This document shows positions 56,526-64,000 of a stretch of 64,000 bases of DNA, in pieces. Under the pieces are notes generated by a model, which saw only the letters and a list, made by a program, of their open reading frames with translations, was not told where the DNA came from and did not search any database. Source of the stretch: Comamonadaceae bacterium (GTDB lineage: Bacteria; Pseudomonadota; Gammaproteobacteria; Burkholderiales; Burkholderiaceae_C); NCBI GenBank assembly GCA_947448735.1, contig CANFOS010000001.1:248001-312000 (forward strand), in the 5' to 3' direction. The first letter of the stretch is position 1. Every line of letters starts with the position of its first letter. The position numbers and the translations under genes were made by a program.

Positions 56526-57605
56526 TTACAGCTTTTGATCTTGCATGAACTTGTCAAACGACGCTTCTGTGAAGCGGAACCACAGGTTTTGTTCTGCGCG
56601 GAACTTGGAATAGTCGGCGTAGATTTTCTTCCAGCTCTCGTTCTTGGCAGACAGTTCGTCGTACAAAGCCATTGAAGCCTTGAAGGCGGCATTCATCACG
56701 TCTTTCGGGAAAGGACGCAGCTTGGTACCCGCACCCACCAGTTGCTTGAGGGCAGCCGGGTTGCGTGCGTCGTAGCGAGCCTGCATTTCCACGTGAGCGT
56801 GCGATGCTGCGGATTCCACAATCGCCTTGTTTTCTGGCGACAGGGCTTCAAAAGCCTTGTTGTTGATGAAGAAGTCCAGCTCAGGGCCGCCCTCCCACCA
56901 GCCAGGGTAGTAGTAGAAAGGAGCCACTTTGTTGAAGCCCAGTTTCTGGTCGTCGTAGGGGCCGACCCACTCTGCTGCGTCAATCGTGCCCTTTTCCAGG
57001 GCTTGGTAAATCTCGCCACCAGGAATGTTTTGCGGCACCGAACCCAATTTCTCCAGCACCTTGCCGCCGAAGCCGCCGATGCGCATTTTCAGGCCCTTCA
57101 TGTCGGCCAGGGTTTTGATCTCTTTACGATACCAACCGCCCATTTGCGAGCCGGTGTTGCCGCCTGGGAAGTTGACGATGTTGTACTTGGCGTAGAACTC
57201 GCGCATCAGCTTCATGCCGTTGCCTTCGTACATCCAGGCTGTCATCTGGCGGCTGTTCAGGCCAAAAGGAATGGCGCAGCCCAGTGCAAAGGTTTCGTCC
57301 TTGCCGAAAAAATAGTAAGGTGCGGTGTGCGCGCACTCTATGGAACCTTGCTGCACGCCATCGACCACGCCAAAAGCAGGCATCAGCTCGCCAGCAGCAT
57401 GAACCGAAATTTCAAATTTGCCGCCCGACATGGCCTTGACCTGCTTGGCAAAAACGTCAGCGGCACCGAAGATGGTGTCCAGTGACTTCGGAAAGCTGGA
57501 CGCGAGGCGCCAGCGCACTGCCGCCTGTGCATGCACGGCTGGCGCAACGCCAGCGGCCAGCACGCCGGCAATGCCAGCGTTTTTAATGAGGGAACGACGA
57601 TCCAT
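56526..57605 (-). CDS. TRAP transporter substrate-binding protein, TakP-like, Tat signal
   Basis: The 359-residue binding protein begins MDRRSLIKNAGIAGVLAAGV, a twin-arginine-style signal, so it may be exported folded. EWVGPYDDQKLGFNKVAPFY and YYYPGWWEGGPELDFFINN match TakP-type 2-oxoacid binding proteins, including the residues around the metal/ligand site. It is the expected partner of the dctQM genes but is encoded convergently on the other strand. A long leader of about 190 bases with a palindromic promoter lies upstream. Confidence 0.92.
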   Translation of the reverse strand: MDRRSLIKNAGIAGVLAAGVAPAVHAQAAVRWRLASSFPKSLDTIFGAADVFAKQVKAMSGGKFEISVHAAGELMPAFGVVDGVQQGSIECAHTAPYYFFGKDETFALGCAIPFGLNSRQMTAWMYEGNGMKLMREFYAKYNIVNFPGGNTGSQMGGWYRKEIKTLADMKGLKMRIGGFGGKVLEKLGSVPQNIPGGEIYQALEKGTIDAAEWVGPYDDQKLGFNKVAPFYYYPGWWEGGPELDFFINNKAFEALSPENKAIVESAASHAHVEMQARYDARNPAALKQLVGAGTKLRPFPKDVMNAAFKASMALYDELSAKNESWKKIYADYSKFRAEQNLWFRFTEASFDKFMQDQKL

Positions 57606-57951
57606 GGATAGCTCCTGAGAGGTTTTGAAGTTTGAAATTCACACTGCATTGATCTGTCGTATGGCCAGTAAAGTTCTCTTCAGAACCGACGGGCTACCCG
57701 ACTGAGGTGCTTATTTTGGCAGTGTTCACGCAGGCCTTGACCCGGTTTTTACCCGTAGTGGGTCGTTTTGGGTTGACAGCCTGGCGATGCCCAAAATTAT
57801 AAAACGACCGGTCGTGGGATCGGCGGGGTTTACCCTCAAACCGCTGACATCAAGTTGCGCAACAAAGGGCCCTGGGTCAATGGCTTCGAATACTCTCAGC
57901 GCTCAGCCTAGGGGCTCATTTTTCTTGGGCCGTGCCCTTTGAAAATTGACG
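57606..57951. other. Non-coding leader/promoter region between TRAP dctP and dxs
   Basis: This is about 346 bases without a gene. It holds a perfect TATAAT and a 12-base palindrome on the dctP side, a hairpin ACCCGTAGTGGGT at 57750-57762, and an unpaired plus-strand TTGACA at 57773. dxs ends at its right edge, so all regulation here should concern dctP. I see no small protein gene. Confidence 0.5.
57796..57815 (-). promoter_or_regulatory. dctP promoter -10 box with adjacent palindromic operator
   Basis: On the minus strand ACGACCGGTCGT (57815-57804), a perfect 12-base palindrome, is followed two bases later by TATAAT (57801-57796). The palindrome occupies the -10/-35 spacer, a classic repressor or MerR-type position. 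No good -35 box is seen at 57819-57824. Confidence 0.5.
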
Positions 57952-59862
57952 TCAGGCCACTGACTTGAGCGCGACCTTCACGGCTTGGTTTGCCGCTGTC
58001 AGACCGCCAAAACGGGCCATGACGGAGGCCTCGATACCCGCCGCATCCAGCCCTTGCATGGCCATTAATTTGGCCGGGTCGCCATGCTCAATGAACTCGT
58101 CGGGGAGCCCCAGGTGCAGCACCGGTTTGACCACGCCCGCCGCTTGCAGCGCCTCGCTGACGGCACTGCCCGCACCGCCCATGAGGGCGCCGTCTTCCAC
58201 CGTGACCAGCGCATCGTGACTGGCAGCTATCTGCAAAAGCAGCTCAACATCGAGCGGTTTGGCCCAGCGCATGTTGACCACAGTCGCACCCAGTTTGTCA
58301 GCCACCTGCAGGGCCGGATAAAGCAGTGTGCCGAAGGCCAAAATCGCAACCCCCTTGCCTTCGCGGCGCACCTCAGCCTTGCCAAACGGCAGCGCCTCAA
58401 GACCTGCTTCGGTCGCCACACCGGCGCCAGCACCACGCGGGTAGCGCACAGCAACCGGATGGTTTTGCTCGTAGGCACTGCTCAGCAGCATGCGGCATTC
58501 GCGTTCGTCTGCGGGGCAAGCAATGCTCATGTTGGGGATGCAGCGCAAAAACGCAATGTCGTAGGCGCCTGCATGGGTTGCGCCGTCAGCACCGACCAGA
58601 CCGGCACGGTCCAGCGCAAACACCACCGGCAGGTTTTGCAGCGCGACATCGTGCACCAGTTGGTCGTAGCCGCGCTGCAGGAAGGTCGAGTAAATCGCCA
58701 CCACCGGCTTGAGCCCCTCGCAGGCCATACCGGCTGCAAACGTGACCGCGTGCTGCTCGGCAATACCCACATCGTGGTAGCGACCAGGAAAGCGCTGATG
58801 AAACTCGACCATGCCCGAGCCTTCACGCATGGCCGGCGTGATGCCCACCAGCCGCGTGTCGCGCTCTGCCATGTCGCACAGCCAGGTGCCGAAGACTTGG
58901 GTGAAAGTTTGTTTGGCCGGTGTCAGGGCTTTTTGCAGGCCCAGGGCCGGGTCAAACTTGCCGGGGCCATGGTAGGCAATCGGGTCGGCCTCGGCCATTT
59001 TGTAGCCCTGGCCTTTTTTGGTGACCACGTGTAAAAACTGCGGGCCCGACCCGTTTTTCATCAGTTGCCTGATGTTCTCCAGTGTGGGCACCAGCGAATT
59101 GAGGTCATGCCCGTCAATCGGGCCGATGTAGTTGAAGCCGAAATTTTCAAACATCGTGGCCGGCACCACCATGCCTTTGGCGTGTGATTCCAGCCGCTTG
59201 GCCAGCTCTAACAGCGGCGGCGCCACGCTCAAGACCTGCCGACCGACGCTGCGCGCCGATGCGTAAAACCGCCCGCTCATGAGTTGCGCCAAGTAACGGT
59301 TGAGCGCCCCCACGGGCGGGCTGATGCTCATGTCGTTGTCGTTCAGCACCACCAGCATCTTGCAGTTGTCTTGTATGCCAGCGTTGTTCAGCGCCTCAAA
59401 CGCCATGCCTGCACTCATGGCGCCGTCGCCAATGATGGCCACTGAATAACGCTCTTCCCCCTTTTGCCGGGCCGCCAGTGCCATGCCCAGGGCGGCGGAA
59501 ATCGATGTGGACGAGTGCGCCGTCCCAAAGGTGTCATAAGGGCTTTCATCGCGCCGTGGAAAGCCTGACAGGCCGCCGAATTGGCGCAGGGTGCCCATCC
59601 GGTCTTTTCTGCCTGTGAGGATTTTGTGCGGATAGGTTTGATGACCCACATCCCACACCAGCCGATCTTCCGGGGTGTGGAACACATAGTGCAAAGCAAC
59701 TGTCAGTTCAACCGTGCCCAGGTTGGAGCTCAAGTGCCCGCCGGTTTTGGAGACGCTGTCAAGAAGGTAGGCACGCAGCTCATCGCTCAGGGTTTTCAGC
59801 TGGCCGCGCGGGAGTTTGCGTACATCAGCCGGGCTTTCAATGGTGTCAAGCAAAGGGGTCAT
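57952..59862 (-). CDS. dxs: 1-deoxy-D-xylulose-5-phosphate synthase
   Basis: DXS makes 1-deoxyxylulose 5-phosphate from pyruvate and glyceraldehyde 3-phosphate, the first step of the MEP isoprenoid pathway. 636 residues, the normal length. The thiamine-diphosphate motif is [18 protein letters not shown] with NDND at its end. The His of [17 protein letters not shown] and the Glu/His of [15 protein letters not shown] are catalytic-site residues. It follows ispA by 37 bases on the same strand, in the common xseB-ispA-dxs order. Confidence 0.97.
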   Translation of the reverse strand: MTPLLDTIESPADVRKLPRGQLKTLSDELRAYLLDSVSKTGGHLSSNLGTVELTVALHYVFHTPEDRLVWDVGHQTYPHKILTGRKDRMGTLRQFGGLSGFPRRDESPYDTFGTAHSSTSISAALGMALAARQKGEERYSVAIIGDGAMSAGMAFEALNNAGIQDNCKMLVVLNDNDMSISPPVGALNRYLAQLMSGRFYASARSVGRQVLSVAPPLLELAKRLESHAKGMVVPATMFENFGFNYIGPIDGHDLNSLVPTLENIRQLMKNGSGPQFLHVVTKKGQGYKMAEADPIAYHGPGKFDPALGLQKALTPAKQTFTQVFGTWLCDMAERDTRLVGITPAMREGSGMVEFHQRFPGRYHDVGIAEQHAVTFAAGMACEGLKPVVAIYSTFLQRGYDQLVHDVALQNLPVVFALDRAGLVGADGATHAGAYDIAFLRCIPNMSIACPADERECRMLLSSAYEQNHPVAVRYPRGAGAGVATEAGLEALPFGKAEVRREGKGVAILAFGTLLYPALQVADKLGATVVNMRWAKPLDVELLLQIAASHDALVTVEDGALMGGAGSAVSEALQAAGVVKPVLHLGLPDEFIEHGDPAKLMAMQGLDAAGIEASVMARFGGLTAANQAVKVALKSVA

Positions 59863-59899
59863 CTTGGAACGGTCGGTTTAAAAGCGAGTAGGTGTCAAT

Positions 59900-60862
59900 T
59901 CAATAGTGCCGGTTGACCAGCATATCAGCTAGTGCGCGCAGTGCGGCGGTGCCGTGCGGGTTTGCCCCGTCCACTGCATCCAGACTGGTCAAAGCCCGCG
60001 CCAGCAATTGCCCGGCGTAGGCTTTGGAGGCGTCAAGCCCCATCAGTGACACAAAAGTGGGTTTGTCATGAAAAGCGTCCTTGCCCGCCGTCTTGCCCAG
60101 CGTGGCCGAGTCTGCCGTCACGTCCAGAATGTCATCGACGACCTGGAACGCCAGGCCAATGGCGGCGCCGTACTCTCCCAGCGCAAGCAAGGTAGCGTCG
60201 TTCGGGTGGCCGCAGAGTGCGCCCATCAGAACGCTGGCTTTGAGCAGTGCACCGGTTTTCAGCCGATGCATTTCACGGAGCTGGTCGGCGTCCAGCGGCA
60301 GCCCCACACTGGCCAGGTCGATCGCCTGCCCGCCGGCCATGCCCTGCGCACCCGAAGCCTGGGCCAGCACCCGGCACAACTGGGCCTGGGTCGCCGTGTC
60401 AACCGCGGTGTCTGCTGGCGTCAACAGCTCAAAAGCCAGCGCTTGCAGCGCATCACCGGCCAGCAGCGCCTGGGCCTCGCCAAACTGGACATGCACCGTT
60501 GGTTTGCCGCGGCGCAGCACATCGTTGTCCATGCAAGGCATGTCGTCGTGCACCAATGAATAAGCATGGATCAGCTCCACCGCACAGGCGGCGCGCAGGG
60601 CAGCTTGCGGGTTACCGCCCACCGCCTCGCACGCGGCCAGTGCCAGCAGCGGACGCAGGCGCTTGCCGCCATCCAGCACGGCGTAACGCATGGCTTCTTT
60701 AAGCTGCTGCAGACCAGCAGATGCAGGGGCTTGCGAAGGCGGGGCTACCCAGTCAGACAGCGCCTTTTCGAGCCGTCCGGCTTGTTCTTGCGTCCATGCT
60801 TTGAGGTCAAAGCTGGGCACCATTTTTGCGCTCGGTAGACCGACTTGACTGACTTGACTCAC
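59900..60862 (-). CDS. ispA: Farnesyl diphosphate synthase (polyprenyl synthetase)
   Basis: IspA condenses isopentenyl and dimethylallyl/geranyl diphosphate to farnesyl diphosphate. The first Asp-rich motif is [13 protein letters not shown] and the second [13 protein letters not shown]. The start GTG 60862 overlaps the xseB stop (GTGA), giving 320 residues; ATG 60823 would give 307 and also fits. The product feeds HpnD at 16.5 kb as well as quinone and peptidoglycan lipid synthesis. Confidence 0.95.
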   Translation of the reverse strand: MSQVSQVGLPSAKMVPSFDLKAWTQEQAGRLEKALSDWVAPPSQAPASAGLQQLKEAMRYAVLDGGKRLRPLLALAACEAVGGNPQAALRAACAVELIHAYSLVHDDMPCMDNDVLRRGKPTVHVQFGEAQALLAGDALQALAFELLTPADTAVDTATQAQLCRVLAQASGAQGMAGGQAIDLASVGLPLDADQLREMHRLKTGALLKASVLMGALCGHPNDATLLALGEYGAAIGLAFQVVDDILDVTADSATLGKTAGKDAFHDKPTFVSLMGLDASKAYAGQLLARALTSLDAVDGANPHGTAALRALADMLVNRHY

Positions 60863-61113
60863 TTTGAAGCGCTCCAGTTTTTCAGCTCATTGCCTTCCAG
60901 CAGCTTGATCTGGTTTTCAACCGCTTCGAGCCTGCCTTTGCAAAAAGACATCAGCTGTGCGCCGCGCTGGTAGCTGCTCAAGAGTTGGTCCAGCGGCAAC
61001 TGACCTGACTCCAGGTCAACGATCAGCCGCTCCAGCTCTTGCAGGGCCAGCTCATACGTCTCGGGCAGTCCGGGGGCTGCATCAGTGGTTTTTTGTGCGG
61101 TGGATTTGGCCAT
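60859..61113 (-). CDS. xseB: Exodeoxyribonuclease VII small subunit
   Basis: The 84-residue protein has the family core [20 protein letters not shown] and [20 protein letters not shown], a helical hairpin that binds the XseA large subunit. It lies first in xseB-ispA-dxs, coupled to ispA by a four-base overlap. Confidence 0.95.
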   Translation of the reverse strand: MAKSTAQKTTDAAPGLPETYELALQELERLIVDLESGQLPLDQLLSSYQRGAQLMSFCKGRLEAVENQIKLLEGNELKNWSASK

Positions 61114-61228
61114 GGTTTTTTGATGTAGTTCCCGATTTTAGAGTGTCACAAGGCTGGCCCCTGATTGCCGCAGATAGCGGCGGGTAAAATCAAAAACCAC
61201 CCCTGCGGTTGCCCACCGCCACGTACCG

Positions 61229-62347
61229 ATGTCCGATTTAAGCCTTCGCCTGCTGCAAGCCACCAGCCAGCTCCCGATCTCCAGTTATTTTGACGCCGCG
61301 CTCTACCAGCGCGAGCAGCAAAAGCTGTTTGCAGGCGGGCCGCGCTACCTGGGCCATGAGCTGGCCGTGCCCAATATGGGCGACTTTTACGCCCTGCCCC
61401 ACGAAGGCGAAGGCCGGGCGCTGGTGCGCAACGCCTCGGGGATTGAGCTGATCTCCAACGTCTGCCGGCATCGCCAGTCCACCATGCTGCAAGGCCGGGG
61501 CAACACCGGGGCCAACATCGTCTGCCCGCTGCACCGCTGGACCTACAACACCTCGGGCGAACTGATAGGCGCGCCGCACTTTGAAATCGACCCCTGCCTG
61601 AACCTGAACCGCTACAAAACCACCACCTGGAACGGTCTGGTGTTTGAAGACACGGGCCGCGACATTGCGAACGAAATGAGCCAGTTGGGCGTGGCCAAGG
61701 ACCTGGACTTTTCTGGCTATCAGCTCGACAAAGTGCACCTGCACGAATGCCACTACAACTGGAAAACCTTCATTGAGGTGTACCTGGAGGACTACCACGT
61801 GGGGCCGTTTCACCCCGGGCTGGGCGGTTTTGTCACCACCCATGACTTGCGGTGGGAACTGCAGCCTGATTACTCGGTGCAAACCGTGGGCGTGTCGGAC
61901 AAACTGGGCAAGCCCGGCACCGACACCTATAAAAAATGGCACGACGTGGTGCTGCAGTACCGCAAAGGCGTGGCGCCCAAGTACGGTGCGATCTGGCTGA
62001 CCTACTACCCGCATGTGATGGTGGAGTGGTACCCGCATGTGCTGGTGGTCAGCACCTTGCACCCGCGCGGGCCCGACAAGACACTGAATGTGGTCGAGTT
62101 TTTCTACCCCGAAGAAATCTGCGCCTTTGAGCGTGAATTTATCGAGGCGCAGCAAGCGGCCTATATGGAGACCTGTGTCGAAGACGACGAAATCGCCCTG
62201 CGAATGGACGCTGGCCGCAAGGCCTTGCTGGACAGGGGCGACAACGAGTTTGGCCCTTACCAAAGCCCGATGGAAGACGGTATGCAGCATTTCCACGAGT
62301 GGTACCGCCGCAAAATGGGCGCCAGCAAAACCACGCAGATGATCTGA
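61229..62347 (+). CDS. Rieske aromatic-ring-hydroxylating oxygenase alpha subunit
   Basis: The 372-residue oxygenase has a Rieske [2Fe-2S] site (NVCRHRQSTML and IVCPLHRWTYNT, the CxH...CxxH pattern) and a catalytic domain with the mononuclear iron site in YLEDYHVGPFHPG (D-x-x-H-x4-H) and a distal Asp/Glu near the C-terminus. No reductase or ferredoxin gene is adjacent, so it must borrow electrons. The substrate is unknown: the family includes dioxygenases, demethylases and choline-type monooxygenases. It starts divergently from xseB (115 bases). A repeat copy follows the stop. Confidence 0.9.
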   Translation: MSDLSLRLLQATSQLPISSYFDAALYQREQQKLFAGGPRYLGHELAVPNMGDFYALPHEGEGRALVRNASGIELISNVCRHRQSTMLQGRGNTGANIVCPLHRWTYNTSGELIGAPHFEIDPCLNLNRYKTTTWNGLVFEDTGRDIANEMSQLGVAKDLDFSGYQLDKVHLHECHYNWKTFIEVYLEDYHVGPFHPGLGGFVTTHDLRWELQPDYSVQTVGVSDKLGKPGTDTYKKWHDVVLQYRKGVAPKYGAIWLTYYPHVMVEWYPHVLVVSTLHPRGPDKTLNVVEFFYPEEICAFEREFIEAQQAAYMETCVEDDEIALRMDAGRKALLDRGDNEFGPYQSPMEDGMQHFHEWYRRKMGASKTTQMI

Positions 62348-62358
62348 TGCATTTTTTC

Positions 62359-62413
62359 GCTATGAATTAAGTAGCTTCTAGCGCATATATTCATTGGGCT
62401 AGCGCCCTAAAAC
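62359..62413 (+). repeat. Dispersed ~50-bp repeat, copy C
   Basis: GCTATGAATTAAGTAGCTTC, then TAGCGCATATATTCATTGGG and CTAGCGCCCTAAAACC. It occupies the gap between the Rieske oxygenase and DMT transporter genes, 11 bases after the stop codon. It is close to the consensus. Confidence 0.85.
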
Positions 62414-62459
62414 CTTCCTGAAAGCGGCTTGACCAGCCAAACGAGAGCCCACCACCCCC

Positions 62460-63362
62460 ATGCAAGCCATCTGGATGATTCTGTCCGCCTTCATCTTCTC
62501 CACCATGGCGGTGTGCGTCAAGTTTGCAGCGCAATATTTCAACAACGCCGAGCTGGTGTTTTACCGGGGTGTGATCGGGATGGTGTTCATGGCCGCTTTT
62601 GCCCGCATGCGCGGCACGTCCCTGGCCACCACCGTGCTGCCCATGCATATCTGGCGCAGCGTGGTCGGCGTAACCGCGCTGTCGACCTGGTTTTACGCCA
62701 TTGCACACCTGCCTCTGGCCACGGCCATGACGCTGAACTACATGAGCAGCGTCTGGATTGCCGCGTTTTTGGTTGGCGGCACGCTGGTGTTTGCCAAGGC
62801 AGGTGAACGCATCGAGTCTCAAGGTGCACTGGTAGCCGCCATCTTGGCCAGCTTTGCCGGGGTGGTCATGCTGCTGCGCCCCACGATCGCCCAAAACCAG
62901 GCTTTTGCCGGTCTGATTGGTCTGCTGTCTGGTCTGGGAGCAGCGTTTGCCTACATGCAGGTGATGGTGCTGGCCCGCTTGGGCGAGCCGGAAGCCCGTA
63001 CGGTGTTTTACTTTGCCGTTGGCACCACCATCACCGGCGCGCTAGGCATGGTCCTGCTGGGGTTGTCGCCGTTGGACTGGCAACACGCGCTGTGGTTACT
63101 GCCGATCGGCCTGTTGGCCAGTCTGGGGCAGTTGTGCATGACCAAGGCCTATTCGATGTCCACCAACCACGGCGGCACGCTGATGGCCGCTAATTTGCAA
63201 TACTCGGGCATCATCTTTTCAGCCCTTTGTGGCTTGGCCCTGTTTGGCGACACCATACCGCCACTAGGATGGGCAGGCATGGGGCTGATTGTGCTGAGCG
63301 CTATTGCCGCCACGGTACTGCGAGCCCGTGCCGCGCCAGATGCCCCGGCTGAAGAGCATTGA
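62460..63362 (+). CDS. DMT-superfamily transporter (EamA family)
   Basis: This 300-residue inner-membrane protein has ten predicted helices in two EamA repeats (SAFIFSTMAVCVKFAAQYF; GLIGLLSGLGAAFAYMQVMV). Such proteins exchange or export small metabolites; the substrate is not predictable. It is separated from the Rieske gene by a repeat copy and followed after 28 bases by a sulfurtransferase gene. Confidence 0.9.
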   Translation: MQAIWMILSAFIFSTMAVCVKFAAQYFNNAELVFYRGVIGMVFMAAFARMRGTSLATTVLPMHIWRSVVGVTALSTWFYAIAHLPLATAMTLNYMSSVWIAAFLVGGTLVFAKAGERIESQGALVAAILASFAGVVMLLRPTIAQNQAFAGLIGLLSGLGAAFAYMQVMVLARLGEPEARTVFYFAVGTTITGALGMVLLGLSPLDWQHALWLLPIGLLASLGQLCMTKAYSMSTNHGGTLMAANLQYSGIIFSALCGLALFGDTIPPLGWAGMGLIVLSAIAATVLRARAAPDAPAEEH

Positions 63363-63390
63363 TCCACCACCGACATGAACGGAGCTTGAC

Positions 63391-64000
63391 ATGACGCATG
63401 ACCTGCTGATAACTGCTGAACAACTGCAAACCCTGGTTGCCAGCCACGTGCCGCTGCGCGTGTTCGACTGCACATTCGATCTGGCGCAACCGTCTGCGGG
63501 GGAGCAGCAATACCAGCAGTCGCACATTCCTGGCGCTGTTTATGCCAACCTGGACACCCATTTGAGCGCCAAACACGGCAAAGACACGCCCGCATCCGGT
63601 GGCCGCCACCCGCTGCCTAGCCGCGAAACATTCGCCGAGTGGTTGTCCCGCGTGGGCCTTGCCAACAACATGCAGGCGGTGGTGTACGACCGCAATGGTG
63701 CCAACTACTGCGGCCGTTTGTGGTGGATGCTCAAGTGGGCCGGTCACGCCCATGTGGCGGTACTGGACGGTGGCCTGCAGGCCTGGCAGGGTGCGGGTGG
63801 CGAGGTGGCCAGCGGCGAAGAACCCGCACACGCCCCGTCAAGCTTTGCCCTGGCACCCGAGCTGGCCAGGCTGGTGGCGACCCAAACCGTCGCCGACAAC
63901 CTGGGCCGCCCGGTTCAAACCTTGATCGACGCCCGTGGCGCCCCCCGCTTTCGCGGCGAAGTGGAGCCGCTGGACCCGATTGCAGGCCACATCCCGGGTG
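63391..64000 (+). CDS. sseA: Thiosulfate/3-mercaptopyruvate sulfurtransferase (rhodanese), 3' end cut by window
   Basis: About 203 codons are open to the right edge from ATG 63391, with GGAG at 63381. The first rhodanese domain shows RVFDCTFDLAQP, HIPGAVYANLDTHLS, VVYDRNGANYCGRLWWMLKW and VLDGGLQAWQGAGGEV. A second domain starts with QTLIDARGAPRFRGE and GHIPG, where the active Cys would follow past the edge. Two tandem domains are typical of SseA-type sulfurtransferases. Confidence 0.88.
   Translation, partial: MTHDLLITAEQLQTLVASHVPLRVFDCTFDLAQPSAGEQQYQQSHIPGAVYANLDTHLSAKHGKDTPASGGRHPLPSRETFAEWLSRVGLANNMQAVVYDRNGANYCGRLWWMLKWAGHAHVAVLDGGLQAWQGAGGEVASGEEPAHAPSSFALAPELARLVATQTVADNLGRPVQTLIDARGAPRFRGEVEPLDPIAGHIPG

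Noticed and set aside
57773..57801. Plus-strand promoter TTGACA...TTATAA reading toward dxs
   Set aside because: No plus-strand gene or convincing small RNA follows; the same AT bases give a perfect TATAAT on the minus strand for dctP.
61238..62296. 352-codon antisense frame over the Rieske oxygenase gene
   Set aside because: The plus-strand product has complete Rieske and iron motifs; the antisense product has no recognisable domain.

Overview
The window looks like the chromosome of a betaproteobacterium in the Comamonadaceae, closest in gene content to Rhodoferax/Polaromonas-type organisms. This is judged from protein sequences and gene orders I recognise (tig-clpP-clpX-lon, hpnCDE, a senABC set, form II cox genes, TRAP transporters) and from the dispersed short repeats. 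Base composition is mostly GC-rich; one locus (20.8-23.8 kb) is clearly more AT-rich. I saw no insertion sequence, prophage, rRNA or CRISPR array.

Layout. 1-3.2 kb: an RND efflux pump (inner-membrane pump cut by the left edge, plus its lipoprotein adaptor). 3.5-4.8 kb: a conserved acidic protein of unknown function and a tRNA Gly-Cys-Leu(UAA) cluster followed by two 105-bp tandem repeats that copy the tRNA-Leu 3' end. 4.8-10.9 kb: the protein quality-control block lon, clpX, clpP, tig and tRNA-Leu(UAG). 11-15.6 kb: a second RND pump with its adaptor behind a promoter carrying a TetR-type operator. 15.6-19.6 kb: the squalene genes hpnC-hpnD-hpnE and an ornithine cyclodeaminase-family reductase. 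19.7-23.8 kb: a small accessory patch (Cys-rich mini-protein, PsiE, HNH endonuclease remnant, exported TPR-CHAT protein). 23.9-33.5 kb: a 5-oxoproline/D-glutamate-like catabolic locus (fused 5-oxoprolinase, TRAP DctM/Q/P, DUF1445 D-glutamate cyclase family, LysR, second DctP). 33.6-34.9 kb: crcB and a 2OG-Fe(II) oxygenase. 35-43.9 kb: a form II cox-type molybdenum hydroxylase operon (coxS-L-M-D-E-G and xdhC) with a divergent GAF/Fis regulator. 43.9-47.7 kb: a copper-handling group (PCuAC, YcnI/DUF1775, TonB receptor, DUF2946). 47.8-50.1 kb: tungstate transporter tupBCA. 50.2-53.6 kb: selenoneine genes senA with divergent senB-selD. 53.7-57.6 kb: a TRAP transporter of the 2-oxoacid type with a Tat-exported binding protein encoded convergently. 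58-61.1 kb: dxs-ispA-xseB. 61.2-64 kb: a Rieske oxygenase, a DMT exporter and an edge-cut rhodanese.

How it fits together. dxs and ispA supply farnesyl diphosphate, which HpnD/C/E convert to squalene; no squalene-hopene cyclase is in the window. The DUF1445 protein, 5-oxoprolinase and TRAP genes form a plausible 5-oxoproline route. SelD supplies selenophosphate to SenB, and SenA completes selenoneine.

The most unusual signal is a dispersed ~50-bp repeat (nine recognisable copies, both orientations). Besides sitting between genes, it has become coding sequence: it encodes the hydrophobic core of two unrelated signal peptides (in opposite repeat orientations), the last residues and stop of CrcB, and the stop codon of hpnE. 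A second, hairpin-rich element is inserted in frame inside the 5-oxoprolinase. The second unusual signal is the tRNA-Leu tandem repeat, which resembles the E. coli tyrT repeats and carries, in each unit, a 13-nt stretch antisense to the tRNA's own T-arm region.
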